Shown here: positions 1 through 10,600 of the stretch, piece by piece | How positions within the stretch are numbered: the stretch's first letter is position 1 | Layout of the letters: every line of letters begins with the position of its first letter | Assembly: GCA_036897485.1 (NCBI GenBank) | Contig: JAYMTF010001406.1 | Coordinates: 1-23,604 of the forward strand | Reading direction: 5' to 3' | Length of the DNA stretch: 23,604 nt | Origin: Pelargonium nanum | Taxonomy: Eukaryota; Streptophyta; Magnoliopsida; Geraniales; Geraniaceae | Translations under genes and position numbers: made by a program | The notes under the pieces: generated by a model | Seen by the model: only the letters and a program-made list of their open reading frames with translations | What the model was told of the DNA's origin: nothing | Database searches by the model: none

Positions 1-2652
1 ATCAGCCTGCTATTTTGGAAATGAGAGGAAATACCCAAAAAACAGATAAGCAGGTGAATGGAATAAGGCAGAGTACTGTAAGAAAACACAAGGATCTAAA
101 TGAGACACGTGTATCTGAAGAGAAAGAAACCGACAGGGTTAAAAGAGAGAGGGAGCTAGAGCGAGAACGTCTTAAGAAGATAGAAGAAGAGATGGAGAGG
201 GAAAGGGAAAGAGAAAAGGATAGGATGGCTGTTGACAAGGCGACTTTTGAAGCTCGTGAAAGTGTGCGTGAGAAGACCGAAAGGGCTGTAATGGAGAGAG
301 CAACTGCTGAAGCTCGGCAAAGAGCTCTGGCTGAGGCCCGTGAAAGACTAGAGAAGGCATGTGCCGAGGCCAGAGAAAAGTCATTACCTGATAAAGCAGC
401 AATGGAAGCCAGGCTTAGGGCAGAGCGTGCTGCTGTAGAGAGGGCAACTGCCGAGGCTCGGGAACGTGCTGCTTTTGGGGCAAGAGAACGAGTAGAAAGA
501 TCTGTATCTGATAAATTCTCTAGTTCTTCTAGAAATGGTGGAATGCGACAGAGCTCTTCTTCATCTGTGAGGGCACTTCCAAACATCTTACTTTCTTTCT
601 TTTATTTATCTAGTGCATATTAACATATTTTTAAATGGCAGGATTTGCAGGACCTGCATTTCCAGAATGTGGGCTCTTCAGTTGGATCAAGAAATTTGAA
701 TTCCTCTGTTTCTGGAGGTAAGTGCTTTGTGAAGCAGTAGTATTATTATGTAGAGACTTTCAAAGTGTGTTTTTCTCTTCATTTTCTATTCTGACTTCTG
801 CTGGTTGCTAAACTACGTATCTTTTCTATGTAAAGCTTCCTATTTTGCTGAGAGATCTGAAGGTGTTGAAGGCGAATCAGCTCAGAGGTGTAGAGCTAGA
901 TTAGAGAGGCATCAACGAACAGCTGAACGGGCGGTATAATTTTCAGTTTTGTATCTTTTTGTTTTATCCGTAGTTTGTTTACATCTAACAAAACTAAACC
1001 TAAGCTTTATGGCTGTTTCAGGCAAAAGCTCTTGCGGAGAAGAATATGCGGGATCTTCTTGCTCTGAGAGAGCAGGCAGAAAGAAACGTAATCATCTTTG
1101 GAATTTTTTTAAATATTTCTTTTAAAGCATGAACTCAATATTTTTAACTGACCGTCCTCTATTTAACTTTGGTTGCAGAGATTATCTGAAACTCTAGATG
1201 CTGAGGTGAAGAGGTGGTCAAGTGGGAAGGAAGGAAACCTGCGTGCATTGCTTTCAACTTTGCAATATGTATGTCTTGCTATCTTCACATGTTGAGACAT
1301 TGATGGTTTTCTTTTGTTCCCGTACCCTACAAACACTCCTTGGAATTTGAGTTTGAATGACGGGTTAACCCTCTGATTTCCATGAAATCAGACCCTGTTA
1401 GATACTTTCCTGCTAGCACATTTTATTGATCTGGTGCTTGGTCTACTACAGTTAACATATGGTGTCTGTGTCTTAGAATTTATTCATCTTGAGTTCAAAC
1501 TGTGAGCTTTTTAATGAGCTCTCTGGTACATGAAACCTGTCAAATTCTGATAATAGAGTTTTTTTTTGTTTGTTTTTTTTTTGTGTGTGTGTTGAGCTTA
1601 ATTTGTTAAAAAAAATCTATATTATTTCATATAGTCCATTGCAGCTCTCAGATGAGCTTCATAATATATACTTAAAGATCTGATTTAGAGTAACTGGAGC
1701 ATTATAATGTTTGTAATTTAAACTTTTAAGAAATTCATCTTTTGACGTCCTTTGTTTGATATTTCTGTTCTCCAATAAATGTGTAAATGCTCGACTAGTC
1801 GACTGTATCTTATCTCCACTTTTGTCTCATTGGTTGATTGAACTAATGTTTTATCCATGGGCAGATTCTTGGGTCTGACAGTGGCTGGCAGCCAGTTCCC
1901 TTGACAGAAGTCATAACTAATGCTGCTGTAAAGAAGGCCTATCGGAAAGCCACTCTTTGTGTCCATCCCGATAAACTACAACAACGAGGTGCAAACATAC
2001 AGCAGAAGTATATTTGTGAAAAGGTTTTTGATCTTCTCAAGGTTTGTTATTGGCACACCCACATTCATTACTACTTGAATTACTTCTTTTTATACTTCTT
2101 AGCAAGTTTTATTTTCAATGAGTTCTTTGTTCACTTTTGGGGCGCATAGTCACTGGCATCCATCTCATGCATGTAAACGAATCTGAGGGTTTGGTGGATT
2201 TCCTACTATATCAAAAAATATTCCTGAAGAAGTTTCAAAACCTCAAACTTCATCCTGTGACTCTTCTGTTTCATTGTTATAATGCTCCTATCCTAAACCA
2301 TTCCGGACAACCCTACTGAATCGTTGCTCTCATTTACTCGAATGCGAAAATAATTTTGTAGACAATAATCTCTTTATTGTCCTTAATGAGTTCCCTTGTA
2401 TATATAATGCATGCCCTCCATCTTGTCAAGTACATGAAATGTAATAAGCTGTTGTGTTCCTCTTATAAAACCGACTTTGTTTTGTATAAGGGATCCAAAT
2501 CTGTTGCATTTCAACAAATTGGGATCAATCAACAACACATTTGAATCTGGCCCTTTGTTGCAGCAGCTGAATTTGTAACTTCTTATTGTCTCTGATCTTT
2601 GTCAACTCTCTTACAGGAAGCTTGGAACAGATTCAACTCAGAAGAACGGTGA
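1..2652 (+). CDS. AUL1: Auxilin-like J-domain protein, C-terminal part (5' end outside window)
   Basis: Proposed exons: <1-566, 642-717, 836-933, 1022-1087, 1179-1268, 1865-2041, 2617-2652 (TGA). All junctions are GT..AG and the frame is kept throughout. The first exon encodes a highly charged Arg/Glu/Ala helix with repeated units of the type [10 protein letters not shown], the usual linker of plant auxilin-like proteins. The later exons encode the conserved segment leading to the J domain ([18 protein letters not shown], then [15 protein letters not shown]). The HPD triplet that stimulates Hsp70 ATPase lies at 1964-1972. The protein ends [11 protein letters not shown]. Auxilins recruit Hsc70 to uncoat clathrin-coated vesicles in the cytosol; that role is family knowledge. 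The C-terminal wording seems closer to Arabidopsis AUXILIN-LIKE1 than to the auxilin-related 1/2 pair, but this is from memory, so the symbol is tentative. Introns 1269-1864 and 2042-2616 are AT-rich with no further coding signal. Confidence 0.93.
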
Positions 2653-3440
2653 CCCATTGCCCTGTGCATGTATATGTGTGTATCATGAATGCACTATTTA
2701 TAGTTAGTCATACATATTGCTTAGAAGTAAATATTCTTTTGTCTGTCAGATAACTCTAGTCTAATTGTAGCTTGTGAATGTCTGTAAAAGCTCAAATTTA
2801 GCTGCTAAATGCATTAGTGAAAGAAGAAGATGAAGAAAACTGTTTCTTTCAGTTGCACTACATCCACTTACACAGGTTCATTCTATTCTGTCATTGTAAA
2901 TTCATGGAAATTGAAAGGATGAAGAGCAAAAGTTGCAGGTCGATTACATTGTACTCCGTATGATATTGTTGTATGATTGTAAGGAACTCTTTTAAATACA
3001 ATCAAACTTTTTTTAAGATTATGATTGAGTCTTGAAGTTGTAATTCAAATACGTTGAACTGTTCAATGCAGAGCACATAGATGATTCTGTTTCTAAAATT
3101 TGTTTCCCCAAGGTAATTATGTGTTGTCTCAGTTCATCGTTTTGTTTAAGGTTATATGATATTTTTATTTAAGAAAATTGGAATAAAGCAGCATTTGTGA
3201 ATGGCATTGAACAACAAATACAAAACAAAAATCCAGAAAGTGCCCTGCACCTTCCCAAGCCCTAGAGCCAATCAAGATGTTGAGTTTTCATTTGTAAAAT
3301 AAAAACCAACTTGGTCTTTGTCCTCCCAGTTACTCGATCAACTGTCCGTAATATAGTAATATTAACAAGAAGAGAAGAGGTCAGAAAAATCATTAAATAA
3401 AAGGCGCAAGCCAAACACGACCGTGCATGCTCAACAACCA
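2653..3440. other. Intergenic / 3' UTR of the auxilin-like gene
   Basis: AT-rich DNA following the auxilin-like stop codon. The first few hundred bases are presumably its 3' UTR. No ORF with recognisable protein similarity, no tRNA-like fold and no clear repeat was seen. The right-hand part should contain the promoter of the small gene at 3493. Confidence 0.5.
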
Positions 3441-3457
3441 CTTGCTACTATATAATA
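3425..3457 (+). promoter_or_regulatory. Putative core promoter of the small basic protein gene (RY-like GCATGC plus TATA box)
   Basis: GCATGC at 3425-3430 matches the RY core, and CTATATAATA at 3448-3457 is a good plant TATA box. The TATA box lies about 40 bases before the ATG at 3493, so the leader would be very short if this box is used. Confidence 0.4.
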
Positions 3458-3492
3458 CTAGCTAGCACTTGCAGTTTCAGTTACTGATAACC

Positions 3493-3834
3493 ATGTTGAG
3501 AGCTTTGAGTTTGAGTACGAGGAGGAGCCATGGCGCGTACGAGAGACTGCGCAGCGAGTCTAACATGGAGGGACACTGCTTGATGAGGAGATCAAGGAGC
3601 GTACCAGCTACAACAATCGTGTTAGGTACTGCAGAGGTGCAGGCGAAGAAGAAGAAGGCGGCGAAAAAGAGCAGCAATAATGTAAAGAGCCACCCGTTGT
3701 TGAGCCTGTTTTATGGGCGGCGCCGGCAGAGAAAGACGACGGCCAAGCCTGAGTTCACGAGGTACCTTGAGTATGTCCAGGAAGGCGGGATGTGGGATGT
3801 CCATTCTAATATGCCCGTTATCTATTACAGTTAA
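3493..3834 (+). CDS. Small basic plant protein of unknown function (113 aa)
   Basis: This is a single uninterrupted frame from the ATG at 3493 to TAA at 3832-3834. The start was chosen because it is the first ATG after the TATA box. The N-terminal half is rich in Arg and Ser (RRSRSV). A Lys-rich stretch (KKKKAAKK) follows, then RRRQRK, which could act as nuclear-localisation signals; that is inference. The C-terminal ~30 residues (KPEFTRYLEYVQEGGMWD, then NMPVIYY) look like a conserved block and resemble small uncharacterised plant proteins I have seen, but I cannot name the family. No signal peptide, membrane segment or known enzyme motif is visible. An AATAAA at 3865-3870 could be its poly(A) signal. 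The tight frame, TATA box and downstream signal support a real gene. Confidence 0.75.
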   Translation: MLRALSLSTRRSHGAYERLRSESNMEGHCLMRRSRSVPATTIVLGTAEVQAKKKKAAKKSSNNVKSHPLLSLFYGRRRQRKTTAKPEFTRYLEYVQEGGMWDVHSNMPVIYYS

Positions 3835-3864
3835 TTTGTTATTAATTCTGTAGTCATATTCTTA

Positions 3865-3870
3865 AATAAA
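3865..3870 (+). terminator. Candidate polyadenylation signal AATAAA of the small gene
   Basis: An exact AATAAA lies 31 bases after the stop codon of the gene at 3493-3834, in an AT-rich 3' flank. Plant signals are loose, so this is only a candidate. Confidence 0.4.
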
Positions 3871-4410
3871 TTAAAACATCGGGATTTGAACGTTTGATTT
3901 TCATATGTATTGTCGGCGTTTTGTACTAGATACTTAACTAAGGCAACTATGATGGTGCAAGGATAAATCGGAAATACTATATGTCTGCTTTACCGTTTGA
4001 CATTGTTCTTATTCAAATTAAATCATAATTAAGACTATTCGTAGCAATTTAGAATATGTTATGTTGAATCCAAATGAGACACAACTTTGACTTTTGATTG
4101 CTACTGTTTGTGCATCCTCTAATTACCTAACCGTGTAATCAATAAATTTTTCTCATTGAAATTAGAATAAGCTTGTTATATCACATTTTATAACAAGTGA
4201 CTAGTGAGTATAATATTAATTTGAATTGGGCTTGGCCAAGACTTGGGCAATGAATGACAAGATGCCAAAACCATTTTGACAATACTCTCATAAAATAAAA
4301 GTAACTTACACAACAAATAAAAATGTGAAACATATTTAAAATTTTAAATGTTGGATTGAGTTGCTTTTAGTTTGCTTTGTTGCAACGATTTGACTTGTAT
4401 GTACAGATAC
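3871..4410. other. Intergenic, AT-rich, nothing recognised
   Basis: No coding signal, structured RNA or clear repeat was seen in this stretch. It separates the small gene from the regulatory cluster that begins near 4420. Confidence 0.5.
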
Positions 4411-4419
4411 CTGGAGCAT

Positions 4420-4504
4420 ACGTGGCAAACCGAGAGTCCGCCACGTCAGAAGAAACGCTGACCTCATATATGCATCTGGTTCCTTTTACAGTGGACACCA
4501 CGTG
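4420..4504. promoter_or_regulatory. ACGT-core (ABRE/G-box) cluster upstream of the coiled-coil membrane protein gene
   Basis: There are three ACGT-core elements in 85 bases: ACGTGGC at 4420-4426, GCCACGTCA at 4440-4448 (the first in inverted orientation) and a perfect G-box CACGTG at 4499-4504. Such elements bind bZIP factors (ABF, HY5) and bHLH factors (PIF); multiple copies are typical of ABA- or light-responsive promoters. They lie about 380-460 bases before the leader exon end at 4973, a fitting distance for the gene at 5424. Confidence 0.6.
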
Positions 4505-4765
4505 ACGACATCAAGATAAGCCAACAGCCAAAACGGCATCGCAGGAATTGAAAACCCAATAATGCCCATAGTTGAACACACAACTTCCCGTCGTCACTAG
4601 AGGGCAAAGTGGACTTTCCGGAGGCGTGTTAACCTCCCAATGGTTTGGAGAGACAACAACAGTTTTTGAACGGTCCAAGAATAGAAAATCGAATTCAAAT
4701 ATTTTCGGAGGAGGACGGAGAGGCGTGTTGAGCTGAGCAGAGCTGAGAAAAAGCAAAAAACAAAT

Positions 4766-4789
4766 AAAAAAAAAAAAAAAAAAAAAAAA
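4766..4789 (+). repeat. Poly(A) run of 24 bases
   Basis: An unbroken run of A lies between two short A-rich/GA-rich stretches in the putative promoter or leader of the gene at 5424. Length polymorphism or sequencing slippage is likely here. Confidence 0.9.
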
Positions 4790-4881
4790 GTTTCACCGAA
4801 GAAGAAGAACAAGAAGACTCGGGCTCTCTCTCTGTCTCTGAAAGGAAAGAACAAGAAAATTCAAATTATCTTTACAAAACT

Positions 4882-4941
4882 ATGCTCGTCCTCTTCGCCG
4901 ATTTCTCGTCTCCGATCCCTCCGATTATCTTCTCGGCCTAA
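4882..4941 (+). other. Upstream ORF (19 codons plus stop) in the 5' leader exon
   Basis: An ATG at 4882 opens a short frame (starts MLVLFADFSS, ends FSA) that stops with TAA at 4939-4941. It lies before the leader intron donor near 4974 and out of contact with the main ORF. It would be in the mRNA if transcription starts upstream of 4882, which the CT-rich leader suggests. It could lower translation of the main ORF; that is inference. Confidence 0.5.
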
Positions 4942-4973
4942 CTTCTCTCCTTTCCCTTCTCCTGACGGTCTAG

Positions 4974-5419
4974 GTAGGTAACTGCTATTTTCTCTCGTTT
5001 TTGCCTCTGTTTGGTTGCCGAGAAAATTTGTACGGAAAACCTGAATTGTGTTTCTAAATCTTATGTTTTATGATTTGTGGCACCTGTGGAATCATAAATC
5101 TTATGTTGCTTTCTGATTGTGATATTGAGACTTTTGGATTTGTGGTTAAACTAATGTAATTGACATTTTGTGTGTTTTTGTTTTTTTAATAGAAATGATT
5201 GGGAATTTGGGATTAGTATAGGCCATAGGGCTATGTTTGAGAATTGTTTTCAATAACTATTTTATGAGTCTAAGAAGCTTTGGGTTAGGTGATTGAAATT
5301 TGAAACATGGCTTTAAGCTTGTAATGCTAAATATTTTGGACTTCACCTATTGGTTCATTTCCTTGAGGTTTTGTGATTAAGATAGGAAATAATGGTTCTT
5401 GGGCTATTTGTTGGTGCAG
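4974..5419 (+). other. Leader (5' UTR) intron of the coiled-coil membrane protein gene
   Basis: A donor GTAGGT at 4974 (or GTAACT at 4978) and an acceptor TTGGTGCAG ending at 5419 bracket T-rich, non-coding sequence. The main start codon lies only four bases after the acceptor. Leader introns near the start codon are common in plant genes and often raise expression. Confidence 0.65.
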
Positions 5420-5423
5420 AGCT

Positions 5424-7130
5424 ATGCCAACATTTTCTGCTATTGCTTTCGATCAATTGATAGAACCTGGAGCATCCAATCCTGTTGATAATTCTGATCG
5501 TCATTCGGTGCCCACTCATAATTTTGTGAAACATCCTCCTCCTCGTCCAAAGCTCGAGAGGAGAAATAGTGCATCAACCGCGGAAAGGAAAGTTCAACGT
5601 CCTCAATTATCACCCGCGCTCTATGCCACACCTGCACCAACCCCACTCCCTGATTCACCATCTTCTTTCCCCCCTTCACCTTATATAATCAATCACAAGC
5701 GGCGTGGGCCTCGTCTTCTGAAGAGTTCCTCGGAGATAAATGTATCTTCCCACCGAGCGGCACTTGAAGAAAATGTCAATGGTAATGTAACGAATGAAGA
5801 AACCAAGTCGAGCTGTTTGACTGAGGATCCTTCTATTGAAAAAGAGCATGTGAATGATAACCATGATTGTGCTGCTGGAAGCAGTTCTAAGGAACCCGAG
5901 AGCAATAATGGAAAACCCACGGGCCTTAAAAAAGTTCATGGAAGTAGTGATTCATTGAATCGATTTGTTGGGAAAAATGGTTCCCTAAAGCTTGTTGCAT
6001 TACATTCAGATAGAGAAACTGGTGAGTTGGACGGTTTCTTTGAAACACAGGAATCAATCAGATATGCAAGTAGCACCGAGGGAGAGGATAATGCTGGTTT
6101 GGAACGTGCCACAAAGCTTGCTACCCCAATGGGAGAGTTTTTTGATGCTCCAGAAGGTACTTATACTTTACCTGTATATTGTCTGCATTGGTTATATTTC
6201 TAATTTTATTTTCTTTCATAGTTCAAAATGTGAACACAACCCTTTAGCATTGTTTTTTTGCGGTTAACTATAGCAATGCATGGCTAATTAACAGTGTTGG
6301 GAAGCTTACATACCTATTTTTTTCCCCACAGAACTATCTTTTGATGGGCCACATTCATCTTTCCGTGATGTGGAAGCTGAGTTGCACGATCTAAGATTGG
6401 GTATGTCGTTGGAAATAGTGAAGCGAAGGCATGCTGAAGAATCCCTTCATGAAATGAAAAGTCGGTGGCAGAGGATGAGACAACAGTTAGCTCACGTGGG
6501 GTTGACACTGCCTGCAGATCCTACTGCTCAAGATGGTCAGCAGCCAGGTATAGATCCGGCTGAAGATCTGTGCCAGCAAGTTTATGTGGCTAGGTTTGTA
6601 TCAGAATCCATTGGGATGGGCATTGCAAAAGCTGAGGTGGAGAAGGAAATGGAAACTCATATGGAGGCAAAGAACTTTGAGATTGCTCGTTTGCTGGACC
6701 GCCTCCACTATTATGAGGCTGTGAATCATGAGATGTCACAAAGAAACCAAGAAGCAGTTGGTAAGTTTTATGCATCATATCTTTCCATTTGTTTGGGTAA
6801 CATTCTTATCTTCCTTGATGAAGCAGTAAAAATTTCTAGTCATTGTTAGGGATCGATACAATACCATCCTATGATGGTGTTCTTGTTCTTTGCCGACCCA
6901 TCCCTCACTATCTTTTTGTTTTCTCATGCTTTTGAGCAGAAATGGCTCGGCGACAAAGGCAGGTAAGGAAGAAAAAGCAAATGTGGGTCTGGGGCTCTAT
7001 TGGTGCTGTTGTTACATTAGGCTCTGCAGCTGCTTTGGTGTGGTCATACCTCCCAGAACAAAGCTCATCATCTTCTGCCAACTTTCCTCAGGCTTCGGAA
7101 CGAGGTGATGCCTCCAGCTCCAAACGATGA
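5424..7130 (+). CDS. Uncharacterised plant coiled-coil protein with predicted C-terminal membrane anchor (450 aa)
   Basis: Exons 5424-6156, 6332-6760 and 6940-7130 (TGA) join in frame with GT..AG introns. Residues 1-244 look disordered: Pro/Ser-rich (PTPLPDSPSSFPPSP near residue 75), then acidic and Asn-rich. Residues ~255-300 and ~330-388 are charged and probably helical or coiled-coil (DVEAELHDLRLGM, FEIARLLDRLHYYE). A basic stretch (RRQRQVRKKKQ, ~391-401) precedes a hydrophobic segment (~402-425, WVWGSIGAVVTLGSAA) and a short Ser-rich tail. That layout fits a tail-anchored protein with its bulk in the cytosol, an inference from topology. I recall a family of unnamed plant proteins with this architecture, but know no established function. 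An upstream ORF and leader intron suggest post-transcriptional control. Confidence 0.9.
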
Positions 7131-7580
7131 AACATCCGATAACGATAGCGGAGAAAGGGAACTATACTTGTATAAAATTTATTTATTTTATCTGATGATT
7201 GTTGCTGGCCACTGAAGATGTGTATAGTTTGATCTCATCTTGATATAAGCCTAAATTCATTTGTATTATACGTAGATATGCTGTACTAACATGTCTTTAT
7301 GATGATCACATATTCCTATTGTTGTCTCTTGTTTCTATGCTTGATTCATGATTTTAGGGAGAACCAAAGATTCAAAAATCTATTTCCTGCAACATCCATT
7401 TTGCAAAAGCGTGCATTTAGATGATTATTTGTGTTGCACGACCCAACACAAACACAAAACATTTAGTAGTCGTGCTGCACAATCTAATACGAACATGACC
7501 ACAATCACGCGCGTGTTTTGGAGGTTCAACGCGATGTGAATCCAAAGACGCTAATTTCGTAAGTTTTGGGGAGCATCCAG
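7131..7580. other. 3' UTR of the coiled-coil gene and intergenic DNA
   Basis: The first part is AT-rich 3' flank. From about 7430 to 7520 the composition changes to a C/A-rich stretch with repeated CACGAC-, AACACAAACAC- and GTGCTGCAC-like words. This resembles degraded transposon-derived sequence but lacks clear termini. No coding signal was supported on either strand. Confidence 0.4.
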
Positions 7581-7589
7581 TACCCTGAG

Positions 7590-7612
7590 GGCCCATGGGC
7601 CGTAAGGCCCAT
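7590..7612. promoter_or_regulatory. Site II (TGGGCC) elements, 12-bp palindrome plus a further copy, upstream of ERA
   Basis: GGCCCATGGGCC at 7590-7601 is a perfect palindrome made of two opposed TGGGCC site II motifs. A further GGCCCAT follows at 7606-7612. Site II motifs bind TCP factors and are enriched upstream of plant genes for ribosomal, mitochondrial and plastid housekeeping proteins. They lie ~40-60 bases before the ERA start codon, which fits a gene for plastid ribosome assembly. Confidence 0.65.
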
Positions 7613-7652
7613 GTTTCTGGAGAGAACAAGAAGAGCTCTGATGACATAAGAA

Positions 7653-10600
7653 ATGAGAGCGAGACTTGAGTTATCTACAACGACTCGGAATCGGAAGCTC
7701 CCGGTGATGGAACTAGCTTCACGCATGTCTGCTACTCTGCCCAGACCTCAATGCTTGACAGTCTCCGATTACAAGTTCTCGCCGTTTTGCTCGTATTCCA
7801 GAAAGCAATTCCGTGAAAATCAGTTCCAGTTCCAAGCCAAGACTAGTGTTTCTCGGAGGAGGAATTGGAGCCCAAACCTCGTAGCGTCGGAGAAGCAACG
7901 GCAGTACATTAGCGACGTCGGCGAGAAGGAAGAAGATGAAGAAGAAGAGTATGAGGAGGGAGAGACTTTTCTGTCACTGAGCCAGAAGCCTGACCGGAGC
8001 ATTGCTTTGCTCGACGATTACGAGTTGGAGGAGTTTGATTTTACCACCGACCCTAACCATCGAAGCGGTGAGTCGACTCACTCTTCTCATCCCTTGGTTT
8101 CGAGATAACATCGTTTCTTATCTGTTTGCTTTCCTTTCTCTTTAGTTTTGAACTGTTTTAAGGTGCTTTTAGAATTGCAATTTTGGCCTTAATGTTACTG
8201 TAGAAATCATAACCTTCAGCTCTAACAAAACTCGATACGGTTTTTAACCGATTAATGTATTCCATGATTTTAGCCATGACCTCATACATAAAATTTTACA
8301 ATGCCCTTGTTGTGATTAGTTAACCTTGAATATTTTTTAATTTGTTGGCAAAACATTTTTATAATTTAGACTTGTGCTCACATGAGTTCGATCTGGATAT
8401 GGATATCTCAAGTGTAGAGAAATGATGGTTGATGACAATGAACTCATGCAATTTTATTTTATGTAATAGGAGTAAAATGAAACTAAGTTTCTTCTAAAGG
8501 TGGTGAAAGTATCTTATGAACCGTTGATAATAACATTAAGACTCAAGTTTTAGTTTGTTACAGAAGGGGTCTATCCTTACTGCCATTTTAGAGAATTTCT
8601 ACCCCATACTGCTTCCATAGCATCAAAACTGCGCCTTCCACGAGTATGCTGTACAACATGAAACAAATAGAATGTTCACTCTTTTAATCTAATAACATGG
8701 CCACTCTCAAACATTGTTTTATTTTTACTTTCCTCTTTTTTGTGAATATTTAAACTTAATAGAAGGCCAAATTTGAAAACAGAATGACTTTATTATCATA
8801 GTGACCATTATTTCCCTATACTTAAGGTATTTGTGCCATGAAGATAGGGAGAACAGTTTTGTGATGTTGCATAACTTTTGGTTCATGCTCCATCCGAGCT
8901 TCAAGTTTCGTCTATTATGCCAAGAACTTTAGGGATGAAGCTCTCGATAGTATGTCTAATCTGATGAATCAAATGCAGGATATGTGGCTGTGCTTGGCAA
9001 GCCAAATGTTGGAAAGAGTACACTTGTAAACCAAATGATTGGTCAGAAGTTTTCCATAGTTACGGACAAGCCTCAAACTACAAGACACCGAATTCTTGGT
9101 ATATGTTCTGCCCCAGAATATCAGGTTTGATTATAAATTTTTGGAAACAAATGTTCTTACGTTTAACTTATGTGCATATTCATATTATTGTTTTATCACT
9201 TATGGAACAAACAAGTAAAGACTCTCCAGTTGTGGTATCCATGTAGCATTATTTGGATAGCTTGTATCTACTGTTCTAAAGTCGTTGTGATTTGCTCTCT
9301 CCTCAGTGTTACCTCATAAGAAGATCGTAATACCTAGAAAGGTTAAGCTGACCATTGTGTGTTTACATTTTTAGGAATTCTTTGATGATCATATTGAACA
9401 ACTGAGATGGGGCTGCTTTTTATGCCTGTCAGAAAATGTGCTACAGTAAATAACTAGTTACTCGGCAGCTATTTCAAATCTAGCAAAAAGGCAAAGGAAC
9501 TAGAGAGTTCAGAATATCAATTAGGACGTTAAAATTTGCTGAAAACTTTACTGCCAATGAATTTCCAACATATTTTTGAAGTTAATTAGTGTAGTTTTTC
9601 AATTTTTATCATAGTTTTAAGGGATACTGTTTTTTTTTTGGACCCTTCTTTCATCTGACCCTAAAGTTTTGTGTAGATTATACTTTATGATACACCTGGT
9701 GTTATTGAGAAAAAAATGCACAAGTTGGACTCCATGATGATGAAGAATGTTCGTAATGCTACAATTAATGCAGACTGTGTTGTAGTTCTTGTTGATGCAT
9801 GTAAAGCGCCAGGAAAAGTATGCTTCTTCTTTTGTAGAGTTGTCTTTGAATCTATGTTTCCTTTTCCTTTTACTTCTCCTAATTGAACTTCTTGTTTCTA
9901 GATTGACGAAGTACTGGCAGAAGGCATTGCAAACCTCCAAAATAAGCTGCCCACTTTGTTGGTCTTGAATAAGAAAGACCTTATCAAACCTGGTGAAATT
10001 GCTAAGAAACTTGAGGTTGGAGCCCTTCTATTGAATTTCACTAGTCATGTAGACGTACATTCATTGATTTAAATGGCTTATTCACAATACTGCTTATTCA
10101 GTCGAAACATATAGGGTAAAGTAAACACTTGTCTCTCATCTTTTTTTCCAGTGATACGTATGAACGACTCTCCTTACATTTCCGAGGCTGAACCAACTCT
10201 GATTGGTGCAAGCAATCCTTGCATTTATTCAGTCCAACAATTGATTTTAGTGAAATTATGAACATCTATATATGATTTTCTCTTGGCATTTGGCTAGTAA
10301 GTGCTTGAAGGAAGTGATCAGGCTATGGTGATAGGAAGATACTAGGGGGTGATGGTGAGGGTGGCTTCATAATGTTGTGTTCCCTCTGTACCATTTGGGT
10401 GTCATCTGTTGTTTGTCTTGCCGCCTCCACAATCTATGCCCACCTATATAAGCCTAAGCATGAACTGTCTTTGCATTCCCATCTTATCCTTTACTGTAAA
10501 AGAAGTGAACAAAATCAATTACTAAAAAGGCAATTTCTGGAAATTGACCACAAAAGTTGAGTTGGCATTGCATTGTTTAGGTTTTCTAGAAGATTGTGTC

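Noticed and set aside
2..586. Long minus-strand ORF rich in Ser, Leu and Ala opposite the auxilin-like exon
   Set aside because: It is the mirror of the Arg/Glu/Ala repeats on the + strand. It has no promoter or conserved motif and the + frame is clearly the auxilin linker.
7417..7726. Minus-strand frames across the ERA promoter
   Set aside because: They cover site II elements and the ERA start and have no conserved content.
9617..9940. Minus-strand ORF of 107 codons across ERA exons 3-4
   Set aside because: It overlaps exons with strong GTPase motifs on the + strand and has no family features.
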